Below, piece by piece: positions 34,849-43,428 of a stretch of DNA of 64,000 nucleotides. The first letter of the stretch is position 1. Every line of letters begins with the position of its first letter. Source of the stretch: Dongia_A sp039808885 (lineage in GTDB: Bacteria > Pseudomonadota > Alphaproteobacteria > Dongiales > Dongiaceae); NCBI GenBank assembly GCA_039808885.1, contig JBDHTX010000002.1, forward strand, positions 1 to 64,000, in the 5' to 3' direction. The translations under genes were made by a program, and so were the position numbers. The notes under the pieces are model-generated. The model was given only the letters and a program-made list of their open reading frames with translations. It searched no databases and was not told the origin of the DNA.

Positions 34849-36000
34849 ATGCCGAGACCGAATGCGCATGCACTGCCGGTGGCTGCCGCCGAAAGCGGCG
34901 CCGCGCCGGTCACCGATGCGCGTCGCGTCGAGGCGCTCGGCAACTCCCTGCGCGCCGCCACCTCGCCCTTCGCCCTCGACAAGGACCGCGGCGCGGCGCT
35001 CAGCCTCGTGCTCATGCCCGGCTTCGCCCTGGGCGACCTCGCGCGCCTGCTCGATGTGTTCGATTCCGCCAACAAGCTGGCGCGGCGCACGACCTTCCGC
35101 TGGGAGCTCGTGGCGCTGCAGGGCGGCGGCGCCGTGAGTTCCGCCGGCATCGCCGTAGCCGCGCATGGCGACGTGACCGGGCGCCGGCCGCTCCCCACCG
35201 TGATCGTGCTGAGCGACGCCGACGCCAGCGACGAGGATTGCGCCGGCCTCGCCGCCTGGCTCAGCGCCCACCCGGCCTCGATCCAGCGCCTGGGCGGCAT
35301 CGGCGGCGGCTGCCGCGTGCTGGGGCGCATTTCCGCCATGCCGCGCGAGCGCGCCCGCGGCCATGCGGAGCGCAAGGAGCTCTACTGGCGCAAGGACAGC
35401 TTCTTCGGCTGCCGCGGCGGCTGCGCCACCTCCGATTTCGCGCTCAGCAACGTCGAGGCGCTGCTGGGGCCGCAGGTGGCGCAACGCGTGCTGATGCGCC
35501 TGGCGCGCGAGCGCGTGCGCAAGAAGATCGAGCCCGCCGCCGACCAGCAGAAATCCATCGAGACCGAGGTCGCGCCGCCGATCCGCGCCGCGGTGGCGCT
35601 GATGCGGCGCACCGTGTCGCAGCCGCTGCCGCTGCCCGCCATCGCCGGAGAGGCGGGCGTGCATCTGCGCCATCTCGAGCGGCTGTTCCACCGTCACCTC
35701 GGCGTCAGCCCGCGCGGCTACTATCAGCGGCTGCGCCTGGCCCAGGCGCGCGACCTCGTCCAGGGCACCATGATGGGATTGTCGCAGGTGGCGGAAGCGG
35801 TGGGTTTCGACTCGCTTTCGCATTTCTCGAAATGCTATATGGACGCCCACGGAATTCGACCGAGCGAGGACCGCCAGCGCCACTTCACCACCCCCGGGGA
35901 CAAGACCGGGACCGGCTCGAAGATCGGCGCGACCGACAGCAAGATCAATGCAGCGCAGACCCGCCAGAGGCCGCTCGGCCGGCCGGCCAGCGCCGCGTAG
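34849..36000 (+). CDS. GlxA family transcriptional regulator (DJ-1/PfpI sensor plus AraC HTH)
   Basis: A 383-residue regulator. Residues about 48-215 form the DJ-1/PfpI-like amidotransferase fold (LSLVLMPGFALGDLARLLDVF), with a Cys-rich FFGCRGGCATSDF at about 183-195 where these proteins have their nucleophile-elbow region. Residues about 245-350 hold two AraC-type HTHs (GVHLRHLERLFHRHLGVSPR and GFDSLSHFSKCYMDAHGIRPS). GlxA-type regulators commonly control catabolism of choline, carnitine, glycine betaine or other amines. It is translated behind riboswitch B and lies 46 bp upstream of the ligase gene, which it probably activates. Confidence 0.9.
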   Translation: MPRPNAHALPVAAAESGAAPVTDARRVEALGNSLRAATSPFALDKDRGAALSLVLMPGFALGDLARLLDVFDSANKLARRTTFRWELVALQGGGAVSSAGIAVAAHGDVTGRRPLPTVIVLSDADASDEDCAGLAAWLSAHPASIQRLGGIGGGCRVLGRISAMPRERARGHAERKELYWRKDSFFGCRGGCATSDFALSNVEALLGPQVAQRVLMRLARERVRKKIEPAADQQKSIETEVAPPIRAAVALMRRTVSQPLPLPAIAGEAGVHLRHLERLFHRHLGVSPRGYYQRLRLAQARDLVQGTMMGLSQVAEAVGFDSLSHFSKCYMDAHGIRPSEDRQRHFTTPGDKTGTGSKIGATDSKINAAQTRQRPLGRPASAA

Positions 36001-36046
36001 AACCCACCAACCACTCAATCAAAGAACAAACGACGGGGAGACCATC

Positions 36047-37420
36047 ATGCCGATGAAAGCGGAACAGGTGAAAAGCGTTGCCGACGCCAAGAAGATCGTC
36101 GAGGAGCGCGGCATCACACACATCAAGGTCGGCGTGTTCGACGGCGACGCGATCCTGCGCGGCAAGTACATGTCGAAGGCCAAGTTCTTCTCGGCGCTCG
36201 ACGGCGGCTTCGGCTTCTGCGACGTGGTGCTCGGCTGGGACAGCAACGACCAGCTGTTCGACAACGTGAAGTATACCGGCTGGCACACCGCCTATCCCGA
36301 TGCCTGGGTGCGCGTGATCCCGGAGACCTGCCGCGAGATCCCGTTCGAGGACAACACCCTCTTCTTCCTCTGCGAGTTCGTGAACAAGGCGGAGGACATC
36401 TGCCCGCGCGGCGTGCTGCGCCGCGTCCTGGATCGCGCGAAGAAGGCCGGCTACGACGCCTATGCCGCCGCCGAATACGAGTTCTTCATGTTCGACGAAT
36501 CGCCGGAGAGCATCCGCGAGAAGAACTACAAGAACCTGACCCCGATGACGCCCGGCTTCTTCGGCTATTCGATGCTGCGCGGCTCGGTGTGGTCGGAGCT
36601 CTACCACGAGATCCTCGACACCTGCGAGAAGATGCGCATGCCGATCGAGGGCCTGCACACCGAGACCGGCCCCGGCGTGCTCGAGGCCGCCATCACCGTC
36701 GACAAGGCGCTGGAGGCCGCCGACCGCGCCGCCCTGTTCAAGACCTTCATGAAGGTGCTGGCGCAGCGCCGCGGCCTGATGGCGACCTTCATGGCCAAGT
36801 GGTCGAACAACTGGCCGGGCCAGAGCGGCCACATCCATGTCAGCCTCAAGGGCAAGGACGGCAAGTCGGTCTTCTATGACGCCAAGAAGCCGCACAACAT
36901 GAGCGACAAGCAGCGCTGGTTCGTCGGCGGCCAGCAGGCGCTGATGCCGGAGCTGCTGTCGATGGTGAGCTGCACGGTCAATTCCTATTCGCGCCTGATC
37001 CCCGGCTTCTGGGCGCCGACCGACGCCACCTGGGGCATCGAGAACCGCACCTGCGCGCTCCGCGTCATTCCCGGCTCGGAGAAGTCGCAGCGCGTCGAAT
37101 ACCGCATCGCCGCCGCCGACATGAATCCGTACCTGGCGATGGCGGTTGCCATCGGCTCCGGCCTCTACGGCATCGAGAACAAGATCGAGCCGACCCCGGC
37201 CATCGTCGGCAATTCCTACGACCAGAAGCACCCGGCCAAGTTCGACCTGCCGCGCACCCTGTGGGAAGCCGCCCAGCGCCTGAAGAAGTCGAAGGCGGCC
37301 GAGGATCTGTTCGGCAAGGATTTCGTCGAGCATTGGGCCGCCACCCGCGAGTGGGAGGAGCGCGAGTTCCGCAAGCACATCACCGATTGGGAACTGGCGC
37401 GCTATTTCGAGATCATCTGA
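36047..37420 (+). CDS. Glutamine-synthetase-family gamma-glutamylamide ligase (IpuC/PuuA-like)
   Basis: A 457-residue GS-fold enzyme. Metal and substrate residues are intact: Glu143 and Glu145 in AAEYEFFMF, Glu206 and Glu213 in TETGPGVLEAA, His262 and His264 in GQSGHIHVSLKG, and the ATWGIENRT and RVEYR arginines. The N-terminal FGFCDVVLGWDSNDQLFDN segment resembles IpuC of isopropylamine degradation rather than nitrogen-assimilating GlnA, and the adenylylation-site loop of GlnA is absent. It likely joins glutamate to an amine using ATP. CGGGGAG precedes the ATG. It is 19 bp ahead of the aldehyde dehydrogenase. Confidence 0.87.
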   Translation: MPMKAEQVKSVADAKKIVEERGITHIKVGVFDGDAILRGKYMSKAKFFSALDGGFGFCDVVLGWDSNDQLFDNVKYTGWHTAYPDAWVRVIPETCREIPFEDNTLFFLCEFVNKAEDICPRGVLRRVLDRAKKAGYDAYAAAEYEFFMFDESPESIREKNYKNLTPMTPGFFGYSMLRGSVWSELYHEILDTCEKMRMPIEGLHTETGPGVLEAAITVDKALEAADRAALFKTFMKVLAQRRGLMATFMAKWSNNWPGQSGHIHVSLKGKDGKSVFYDAKKPHNMSDKQRWFVGGQQALMPELLSMVSCTVNSYSRLIPGFWAPTDATWGIENRTCALRVIPGSEKSQRVEYRIAAADMNPYLAMAVAIGSGLYGIENKIEPTPAIVGNSYDQKHPAKFDLPRTLWEAAQRLKKSKAAEDLFGKDFVEHWAATREWEEREFRKHITDWELARYFEII

Positions 37421-37439
37421 GGACCAGCAGGGAAGCATC

Positions 37440-38828
37440 ATGGCAGCCGTCCAGAAGACCATCACGCCGATCGACAACAGCGTCTATGTCGAGCGTCCCT
37501 ATGCGAGTGCCGCGGAGATCTCCGCCACGCTGAAGCGCGCGGCGGAGGCGCAGAAGGCGTGGAAGCACACGCCCATCGCCGAACGGGCGAAGATCCTGTC
37601 CAAGGCGGTGGACATCTTCCTCACCCACAAGGACGAGTACGCGGAGCAGATCACCCGGCAGATGGGCCGCCCGATCAGCCAGAGCCCGGGCGAGATGCGC
37701 GGCTTCGAGGAGCGCGGCCGCTACATGATCCAGATCGCGGCCGAGGCGCTGGCCGACATCGAGGCCAGGGACAAGCCGGGCTTCGTCCGCTTCATCCGGC
37801 GCGAGCCGCTCGGCGTCGTCTTCATCGTGGCGCCGTGGAACTACCCGTTCCTGACCTCGGTCAACGGCGTGATCCCGGCGCTGATGGCGGGCAATGCCGT
37901 GGTGCTGAAGCATTCCGCCCAGACGCCGCTCTGCGCCGAGGATTTCCAGGCGGCTTTCGATGCGGCCGGCCTGCCCAAGGGCCTGTTCCAGCACCTGGTC
38001 CTGACCCACGATGACACGGCAAAAGTGATTGCCGCACCCGAGGTCGCCTATGTGAATTTCACAGGTTCGGTGGCCGGCGGCCATGCCGTGCAGCAGGCGG
38101 CTTTGGGCAAGTTCATGGGCCTCGGCCTGGAACTCGGCGGCAAGGACCCGGCCTATGTCCGTGCCGACGCCAATCTGGACCACGCCATCGAGAACCTGGT
38201 CGATGGCGCCATGTTCAATTCCGGCCAGTGCTGCTGCGCCATCGAGCGCATCTATGTGGACGAGAAGCTCTACGACAAGTTCGTCGCAGGCTTCGCGGAC
38301 CTGACGAAAAAATACAAGCTCGGCAACCCGCTCGACCCTTCGACCAACCTCGGCCCGATGGTGCGCACCTCGGCGGCGGAGTTCGTGCGCGGCCAGATCG
38401 CCGACGCGGTGAAGCACGGCGCCAAGGCGCTGATCGACCCCAAGGGCTTCGCCGCCGACAAGCCCGGAACGCCCTATCTGGCGCCCCAGGTGCTGGTCAA
38501 CGTCGACCATTCCATGTCGGTGATGGCGGAAGAGAGCTTCGGCCCGGTCATCGGCATCATGAAGGTGAAATCGGACGACGAGGCGATCCGCCTCATGAAC
38601 GACAGCAAATACGGCCTCACCTGCGCGCTGTGGACCAATGACGAGAAGGCGGCGGAGAAGATCGGCGACCGGCTCGAGACCGGCACCGTCTACATGAACC
38701 GCTGCGACTATCTCGACCCGGCCCTGGCCTGGGTCGGCGTCAAGGACTCGGGGCGCGGCGCGACACTGAGCCGGGTGGGCTACGAGATGCTGACCCGGCC
38801 GAAGAGCTTCCACCTGCGCAAGATCTGA
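37440..38828 (+). CDS. NAD(P)-dependent aldehyde dehydrogenase
   Basis: A 462-residue ALDH. Glu231 in LELGGKDP and the catalytic Cys265 in FNSGQCC are present, as are APWNYPF (131-137) and the FTGS nucleotide loop (207-210). The overall type is close to IpuH/succinate-semialdehyde dehydrogenases. In the inferred pathway it would oxidise a gamma-glutamyl-amino-aldehyde to the acid. Directly follows the ligase in one operon. Confidence 0.9.
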   Translation: MAAVQKTITPIDNSVYVERPYASAAEISATLKRAAEAQKAWKHTPIAERAKILSKAVDIFLTHKDEYAEQITRQMGRPISQSPGEMRGFEERGRYMIQIAAEALADIEARDKPGFVRFIRREPLGVVFIVAPWNYPFLTSVNGVIPALMAGNAVVLKHSAQTPLCAEDFQAAFDAAGLPKGLFQHLVLTHDDTAKVIAAPEVAYVNFTGSVAGGHAVQQAALGKFMGLGLELGGKDPAYVRADANLDHAIENLVDGAMFNSGQCCCAIERIYVDEKLYDKFVAGFADLTKKYKLGNPLDPSTNLGPMVRTSAAEFVRGQIADAVKHGAKALIDPKGFAADKPGTPYLAPQVLVNVDHSMSVMAEESFGPVIGIMKVKSDDEAIRLMNDSKYGLTCALWTNDEKAAEKIGDRLETGTVYMNRCDYLDPALAWVGVKDSGRGATLSRVGYEMLTRPKSFHLRKI

Positions 38829-38962
38829 GCGCGGCAATGCTGTGACTCGGTCAGGCCCCCGGTCATGCCGGGAACCTGACCGATTCCTGCCCGAATCCTG
38901 TGGATTTCGGCGCTTGGCCGCTGGACAGTGCGGTATTCGGTGTCGCAATCTCCCTCCCCGTG

Positions 38963-40321
38963 AGGGATGTCATCGCACATAGCAGGGCGGTCATTATCGG
39001 CGCCGGAGTGGTCGGCTGCGCCATTTTCCGGCGCCTGGCCATGGCCGGGCTGGAGCCGCTGCTGCTGGAAGCCGGCGGCGACATCCTGAGCGGCGCCAGC
39101 AAGGCGAATTCCGCGCTCCTGCATACCGGCTTCGACGCGCCCGAGGGCAGCATCGAGCTGTCCTGCATGCAGGACGGCTACCGCGAATACATCGCGATCA
39201 AGGACAAGCTGAACCTGCCGCTGGTCGAGAGCGGCGCCCTGGTCGTCGCCTGGGACGAGGAGCAGCTGGCGAAGCTCCCCTCGATCGTCGACAAGGCGCA
39301 TCGCAACGGCGTCGCCGACGTGGTGCAGATCGGCCGCAACGATCTGCGCAAGCGCGAGCCCTTCCTTTCCGCCCGCGCGCTCGGCGCCGTGCTGGTGCCG
39401 GGCGAGCACATCATCGATCCGTGGTCGGCGCCGCTGGCCTACGCCCATCAGGGCCTGGCGCATGGCGGCAAGATCCTGCGCCGCTGCCGCGTCACCGGCG
39501 GCAGTTTCGAGAACCGCCGCTGGCGGCTGCAGACCAGCCTGGGCGAGATCGATGCCGGCGTGGTCATCAATGCCGCCGGCAACCAGGGCGACATCGTCGA
39601 GGCGATCAACCGCGAGAGCCCCTTCACCATCACCCCGCGCAAGGGCCAGTTCGTCGTCTTCGACAAGCCGGCGGCCAAGCTGATCCACGCCATCATCCTG
39701 CCGGTGCCGACCGAGCGCACCAAGGGCGTCGTCGTCTGCCGCACCGCCTTCGGCAACCTGCTGGTCGGCCCGACGGCGGAGGACCAGCAGGACCGCGAGA
39801 ATGCCGAGATCGACCAGGCGATGCTGACGCAGCTGATCGACAAGGGCATCGAGATGGTGCCGGGCCTGTCGCGCCACTCGGTGAACGCGGCCTATGCCGG
39901 CTTGCGCCCGGCGACCCAGTTCAAGGACTACCAGATCTCCGCCCAGGCGCAGCGCCGCTGGATCACCGCCGGCGGCATCCGCTCGACCGGCCTGACCGGC
40001 GCGCTCGGCATCGCCCAGCTGGTGGCCAAGCACTTCGCCGAGGTCTTCGGCGGCATGAAGGAGCAGGAGCCGATCTGGACGCCGGTGCCCAATCTCGCCG
40101 AGGACCGCCCGCGCCACTACCTCACCCCGGCGGCGGGCGACATCGTCTGCCATTGCGAATGGGTGACGCGGACGGAAGTCGAGGCCGCGCTGGCCGGCCC
40201 GCTGCCCGCCGGCGATCTCGGCGGGCTGAAGCGGCGCACGCGCTGCATGATGGGCCGCTGCCAGGGCTTCTATTGCGGCGCCCACGTCGCCACCATGGCG
40301 GAAGGGAAGTTCGCCTCATGA
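38963..40321 (+). CDS. FAD oxidoreductase with C-terminal BFD-type [2Fe-2S] domain (GlpA-like)
   Basis: A 452-residue flavoprotein. The FAD motif IIGAGVVGCAIFRR is at about residues 12-25, a DAO catalytic fold follows, and the C-terminal region has CHC near residue 393 and CMMGRCQGFYC near 427, the cysteine pattern of the BFD-like cluster domain in glycerol-3-phosphate dehydrogenase GlpA. The start is uncertain: GTG at 38963 leaves a short natural N-terminus, while GTG at 38900 would add 21 residues; neither has a clear ribosome site. The stop overlaps the next FAD gene, so they probably form a two-subunit dehydrogenase. Confidence 0.82.
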   Translation, partial: RDVIAHSRAVIIGAGVVGCAIFRRLAMAGLEPLLLEAGGDILSGASKANSALLHTGFDAPEGSIELSCMQDGYREYIAIKDKLNLPLVESGALVVAWDEEQLAKLPSIVDKAHRNGVADVVQIGRNDLRKREPFLSARALGAVLVPGEHIIDPWSAPLAYAHQGLAHGGKILRRCRVTGGSFENRRWRLQTSLGEIDAGVVINAAGNQGDIVEAINRESPFTITPRKGQFVVFDKPAAKLIHAIILPVPTERTKGVVVCRTAFGNLLVGPTAEDQQDRENAEIDQAMLTQLIDKGIEMVPGLSRHSVNAAYAGLRPATQFKDYQISAQAQRRWITAGGIRSTGLTGALGIAQLVAKHFAEVFGGMKEQEPIWTPVPNLAEDRPRHYLTPAAGDIVCHCEWVTRTEVEAALAGPLPAGDLGGLKRRTRCMMGRCQGFYCGAHVATMAEGKFAS

Positions 40322-41538
40322 CCCGCTGGTCCGACGTCATCATCCTCGGCGGCGGTCCGGCCGGCCTGTCCTGCGCGCGCGAATTGCGCAAGCTCGGCGT
40401 CAAGACGGTGACCCTGCTGGAGCGCGAGGCGGAGCTGGGCGGCGTGCCGCGCCATTGCGGCCATACCGGCTACGGCCTGCGCGAATTCGGCAAGCTCTAT
40501 ACCGGGCCGGACTACGCGAAGCGCATCGCCGACGACGCATCGGACGCCGATCTGCGGCCGCACATGACGGCGCTGAAGATCGAGCCCGGCGGCCTGATCC
40601 GCGCCACCGGCCCGAACGGCATGGAGGACCTGCAGGCCAAGGCCGTGGTGCTGGCCATGGGCGCGCGCGAGACGCCGCGCAGTGCCCGGCTCATCTCGGG
40701 GACCCGGCCCTTCGGCGTGATGAACACCGGCGCCCTGCAGCAATTCATCTATCTGCACGGCCGCTGCCCGTTCGAGCGGCCGGTGGTGGTGGGCAGCGAG
40801 CTGGTCGCCTTCTCCACCCTGCTGACCCTGCGTCATGCCGGGATCAAGCCGCTGGCGATGATCGAGGAAGGCGAGCGCATCACCGCGCACCGGCCCGGCG
40901 AGTGGATCGCGCGCCTCGGCTTCGGCGTGCCGCTGATGGTGAACACCCGCCTGGTGCGCATCCTGGGCCAGGACCGGGTCGAGGCGATCGAGGTCGATCG
41001 CGGCTTCGGGCCGGAGCGCTTCGAGTGCGACGGCGTCATCCTCACCGGCAAGTTCCGGCCCGAGGCGGCGCTGATCGCCGCCAGCCATGTCGAGCTCGAC
41101 GCCGGCACCAGCGGCCCGGCCATCGACGGCTATTTCCGCTGCTCCGACCACACTTTCTTCGCCGCCGGCAACATCCTGCGCGGCATCGAGACGGCCGGCC
41201 AATGCTGGCGCGAGGGCAAGGCCGCGGCGCACATGGCGCTGGCGCGGCTGGAAGGCCGCCTGCCGCAGCGCCAGGCCGATGCCCGCGTCGCCATCCAGGG
41301 CCCGCTCGCCTATGTCTATCCGCAGCGCATCTATCGCGACGCGCCGACCACCAACCCGCTGCTGTTCAAGGCGCGCGTCGCGCGCGCCGTGCGCGGCCGC
41401 CTCTCGGTGATCGTCGACGGCGCCGTGGTGTGGTCGAGGCGCATCTCCGCCTTGCCGGAGCGGCGCATCGAGTGGAAGCTGCCCTACCGCAACATGAAGA
41501 ACTGCCAGCAGGTCACGGTGGAACTCGATGCGGCCTAG
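40318..41538 (+). CDS. NAD(P)/FAD-dependent oxidoreductase, partner of the GlpA-like protein
   Basis: A 406-residue pyridine-nucleotide-disulphide-oxidoreductase-fold protein. The FAD-binding GGGPAGLSCARELRKLG is at residues 11-27, with a second GAR-type motif (AMGARETPRS) near 117, and VVGSELVAFS near 159. Similar proteins sit beside GlpA-like subunits with a BFD domain and pass electrons between FAD and the Fe-S cluster, as in hydrogen-cyanide-synthase-like and glycine-oxidising complexes. It overlaps the upstream gene by 4 bases. The substrate is unknown. Confidence 0.82.
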   Translation: MTRWSDVIILGGGPAGLSCARELRKLGVKTVTLLEREAELGGVPRHCGHTGYGLREFGKLYTGPDYAKRIADDASDADLRPHMTALKIEPGGLIRATGPNGMEDLQAKAVVLAMGARETPRSARLISGTRPFGVMNTGALQQFIYLHGRCPFERPVVVGSELVAFSTLLTLRHAGIKPLAMIEEGERITAHRPGEWIARLGFGVPLMVNTRLVRILGQDRVEAIEVDRGFGPERFECDGVILTGKFRPEAALIAASHVELDAGTSGPAIDGYFRCSDHTFFAAGNILRGIETAGQCWREGKAAAHMALARLEGRLPQRQADARVAIQGPLAYVYPQRIYRDAPTTNPLLFKARVARAVRGRLSVIVDGAVVWSRRISALPERRIEWKLPYRNMKNCQQVTVELDAA

Positions 41539-41548
41539 AATCTTTTGC

Positions 41549-41765
41549 CCTTCCCTCCTTGCGGGGGAAGGCAGCGGAGCCTTAGCGAGCAAAGCGAGCT
41601 TAGGCGCAGCCGGATGGGGGGTCGCGCGCCCTCCGCGGACGAATGTCCGCATGCGCGGACGGGCGGGCGCGCATCGCCGAAGGCGATAAGGAGCGATGGC
41701 TCTTCTCGGCGAGACCCGGCGCTGCAACACCCCCCTTCCCACCCTTCCCCCGCAAGGGGGGAAGG
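41549..41765. repeat. MITE-like element bounded by a 23-bp inverted repeat
   Basis: CCTTCCCTCCTTGCGGGGGAAGG at 41549-41571 (23 bp, here only its ends matter) is repeated in inverse orientation at 41743-41765 with one mismatch. The 171 bp between them is GC-rich with smaller palindromes (GCGGACGAATGTCCGC near 41635). It fills the gap between the FAD gene and the kinase and encodes nothing convincing. Confidence 0.6.
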
Positions 41766-41784
41766 AGCACACTGAGGCGCTTCA

Positions 41785-43209
41785 ATGACCAACATCCTCG
41801 CCATCGACCAGGGCACCACCGGGACCAAGGCGCATCTGCTGCGCGCGGATGGCGCGTTCGAGACGCTGAAAGGCTTCGAGCACAGGCAGATCTATCCGCA
41901 GCCCGAATGGGTCGAGCATGACCCCGAGGAGCTGATCGCCCATTTGCAGGCGGCGCTCGCCCTGGCCAAGGATTCCGGCGCCATCGGCATCGCCAACCAG
42001 GGCGAGACCGTCATCGCCTGGGATGCGCGGACCAAGCGGCCGATCCACAACGCCATCGTCTGGCAGGACGCGCGCACGTCCGCCATGACCGAGCGGTTGA
42101 AGGCCGACGGCAAGGAGGAGGTCACGCTGGCCCTCGCCGGCCTGCCGCTCGACCCGTATTTCTCCGCCAGCAAGCTGCGCTGGCTGCTCGACAACGTGCC
42201 GGAGGCGCAGCACTTGCGCCGCGAGGGACGCCTGCGCTTCGGCACCAGCGATGCCTATTTCCTTGATCGCCTCGCCGGCAGCTTCGCCACCGACGTCACC
42301 ACCGCCTCGCGCACCAGCCTGATGAATCTCGAGACGCTGCAATGGGACCAGCGCCTGGCGGACCTGTTCGGCGTTCCCATCGAATGCCTGCCGGAGATCC
42401 GCCCGACCACCGGCGATTTCGGCGCCATCGGCAGGGCAGCGGTGACCGCCAGCCTGGTCGACCAGCAAGCCGCCCTGTTCGGTCACGGCTGCCGCCGCAA
42501 GGGCGACGCCAAGATCACCTTCGGCACCGGCGCCTTCGCCCTCGCGGTCGCCGGCGACACCGTACCGCGCGATGCCAAGAGCGGATTGGAATCCACCATC
42601 GCCTGGAAGCTGGGCGATGCGCCCTGCGCCTACGCGCTGCAGGGCGGCATCTACAACGCCGCCTCGGCGGTGAACTGGGCGCGGTCGCTCGGCCTGTTCG
42701 CGGATTACGCGGAGATCGATGCCTTCGCGGCCGACAGCGCGATTTCCCGTGGCCTCGCCTTCGTGCCGGCGCTGTCCGGCCTCTCCTGCCCCTATTGGGA
42801 CCGGCGCGCGGCGGGGCTCTGGCTCGGCATGGGCCTCGACACCACCAAGGCCGACCTGATGCAGGCGCTGCTTGAAGGCGTCGCGCTGCTGGCCGAGACC
42901 GTGCTCGCCACCATCGACACGCTCTCGCCTTTGGGTCAGGTGGTGTCCGTCGATGGCGGGCTCAGCCGCAACAGCTATTTCACCGGTTTCCTGGCCGAGG
43001 CGACCAACAAGCGCATCCGCGTCCCGGCCAGCGCCGAGCTGACCGGCCTGGGTGCGGCGCAACTCGCGATGCTCGGTGCGGGTGCAGCCAAACTCGGCTC
43101 CCTGCCCGCACCGGAAGCCCGCGCCGAGATCGCGCCACGAGCCCCGCTCGGCCGCTCCCTCCACGCCCGCTTCGCCGAGGCGGTCAACCGCAGCAAGGCG
43201 TGGCGATAG
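41785..43209 (+). CDS. FGGY-family carbohydrate kinase, glycerol-kinase-like
   Basis: A 474-residue kinase. The phosphate loop AIDQGTTGTK is at residues 5-14, the substrate segment GLPLDPYFSASKLRWLL at about 117-133 is typical of glycerol kinases, and GTGAFALA near 248 and DGGLSRNSYF near 391 are the ATP-binding signatures. It probably phosphorylates glycerol or a related polyol, giving a substrate for the GlpA-like dehydrogenase upstream. It could equally act on a pathway-specific glycerol analogue. A GAGG lies 9 bases before the ATG. Confidence 0.87.
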   Translation: MTNILAIDQGTTGTKAHLLRADGAFETLKGFEHRQIYPQPEWVEHDPEELIAHLQAALALAKDSGAIGIANQGETVIAWDARTKRPIHNAIVWQDARTSAMTERLKADGKEEVTLALAGLPLDPYFSASKLRWLLDNVPEAQHLRREGRLRFGTSDAYFLDRLAGSFATDVTTASRTSLMNLETLQWDQRLADLFGVPIECLPEIRPTTGDFGAIGRAAVTASLVDQQAALFGHGCRRKGDAKITFGTGAFALAVAGDTVPRDAKSGLESTIAWKLGDAPCAYALQGGIYNAASAVNWARSLGLFADYAEIDAFAADSAISRGLAFVPALSGLSCPYWDRRAAGLWLGMGLDTTKADLMQALLEGVALLAETVLATIDTLSPLGQVVSVDGGLSRNSYFTGFLAEATNKRIRVPASAELTGLGAAQLAMLGAGAAKLGSLPAPEARAEIAPRAPLGRSLHARFAEAVNRSKAWR

Positions 43210-43222
43210 CGCCACGCTCTCA

Positions 43223-43345
43223 TTCGTCATCCCGGCCGAGCGTACGCGAGCGCCGGGATCCACCGGGCCGCCGCATGGTCCAGTGTTGTTTGGCACCGCC
43301 CATGCGACGGATGAGTGGATCCCGGCGCAAGGCCGGGATGACGAA
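43223..43345. repeat. Composite palindromic element
   Basis: TTCGTCATCCCGGCC at 43223-43237 is matched by GGCCGGGATGACGAA at 43331-43345. Inside, GCCGGGATCCA and TGGATCCCGGC form inner arms. One of five related intergenic elements in the window. Confidence 0.75.
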
Positions 43346-43428
43346 CGAGTGGGCGGATAGGTCCCGCCACATTTCCGCCGCGTTCCTGCGCGCATATCCC
43401 GTCCGGGGACTGCCATCCGGTGAGGGCC

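Larger units (their letters stand above)
34503..35898 (+). repeat. Duplicated block, copy B (terminator, glycine riboswitch, intact glxA)
   Basis: The full-length counterpart of the block at 31934. The extra 684 bp in this copy is bounded by CTGCGCGCC (34948-34956) and CTGCCCGCC (35632-35640), a 9-bp near-repeat that explains how copy A lost it. Confidence 0.9.

Noticed and set aside
36047..37420. Housekeeping glutamine synthetase GlnA
   Set aside because: No adenylylation loop, no neighbouring glnB, and the N-terminal segment and the catabolic neighbours match gamma-glutamylamide ligases instead.
41545..41775. Small 76-residue frame inside the inverted-repeat element
   Set aside because: Its sequence is set by the palindromic arms (PPCGG and PSPARGEG type), a common artefact of repeats of this kind.
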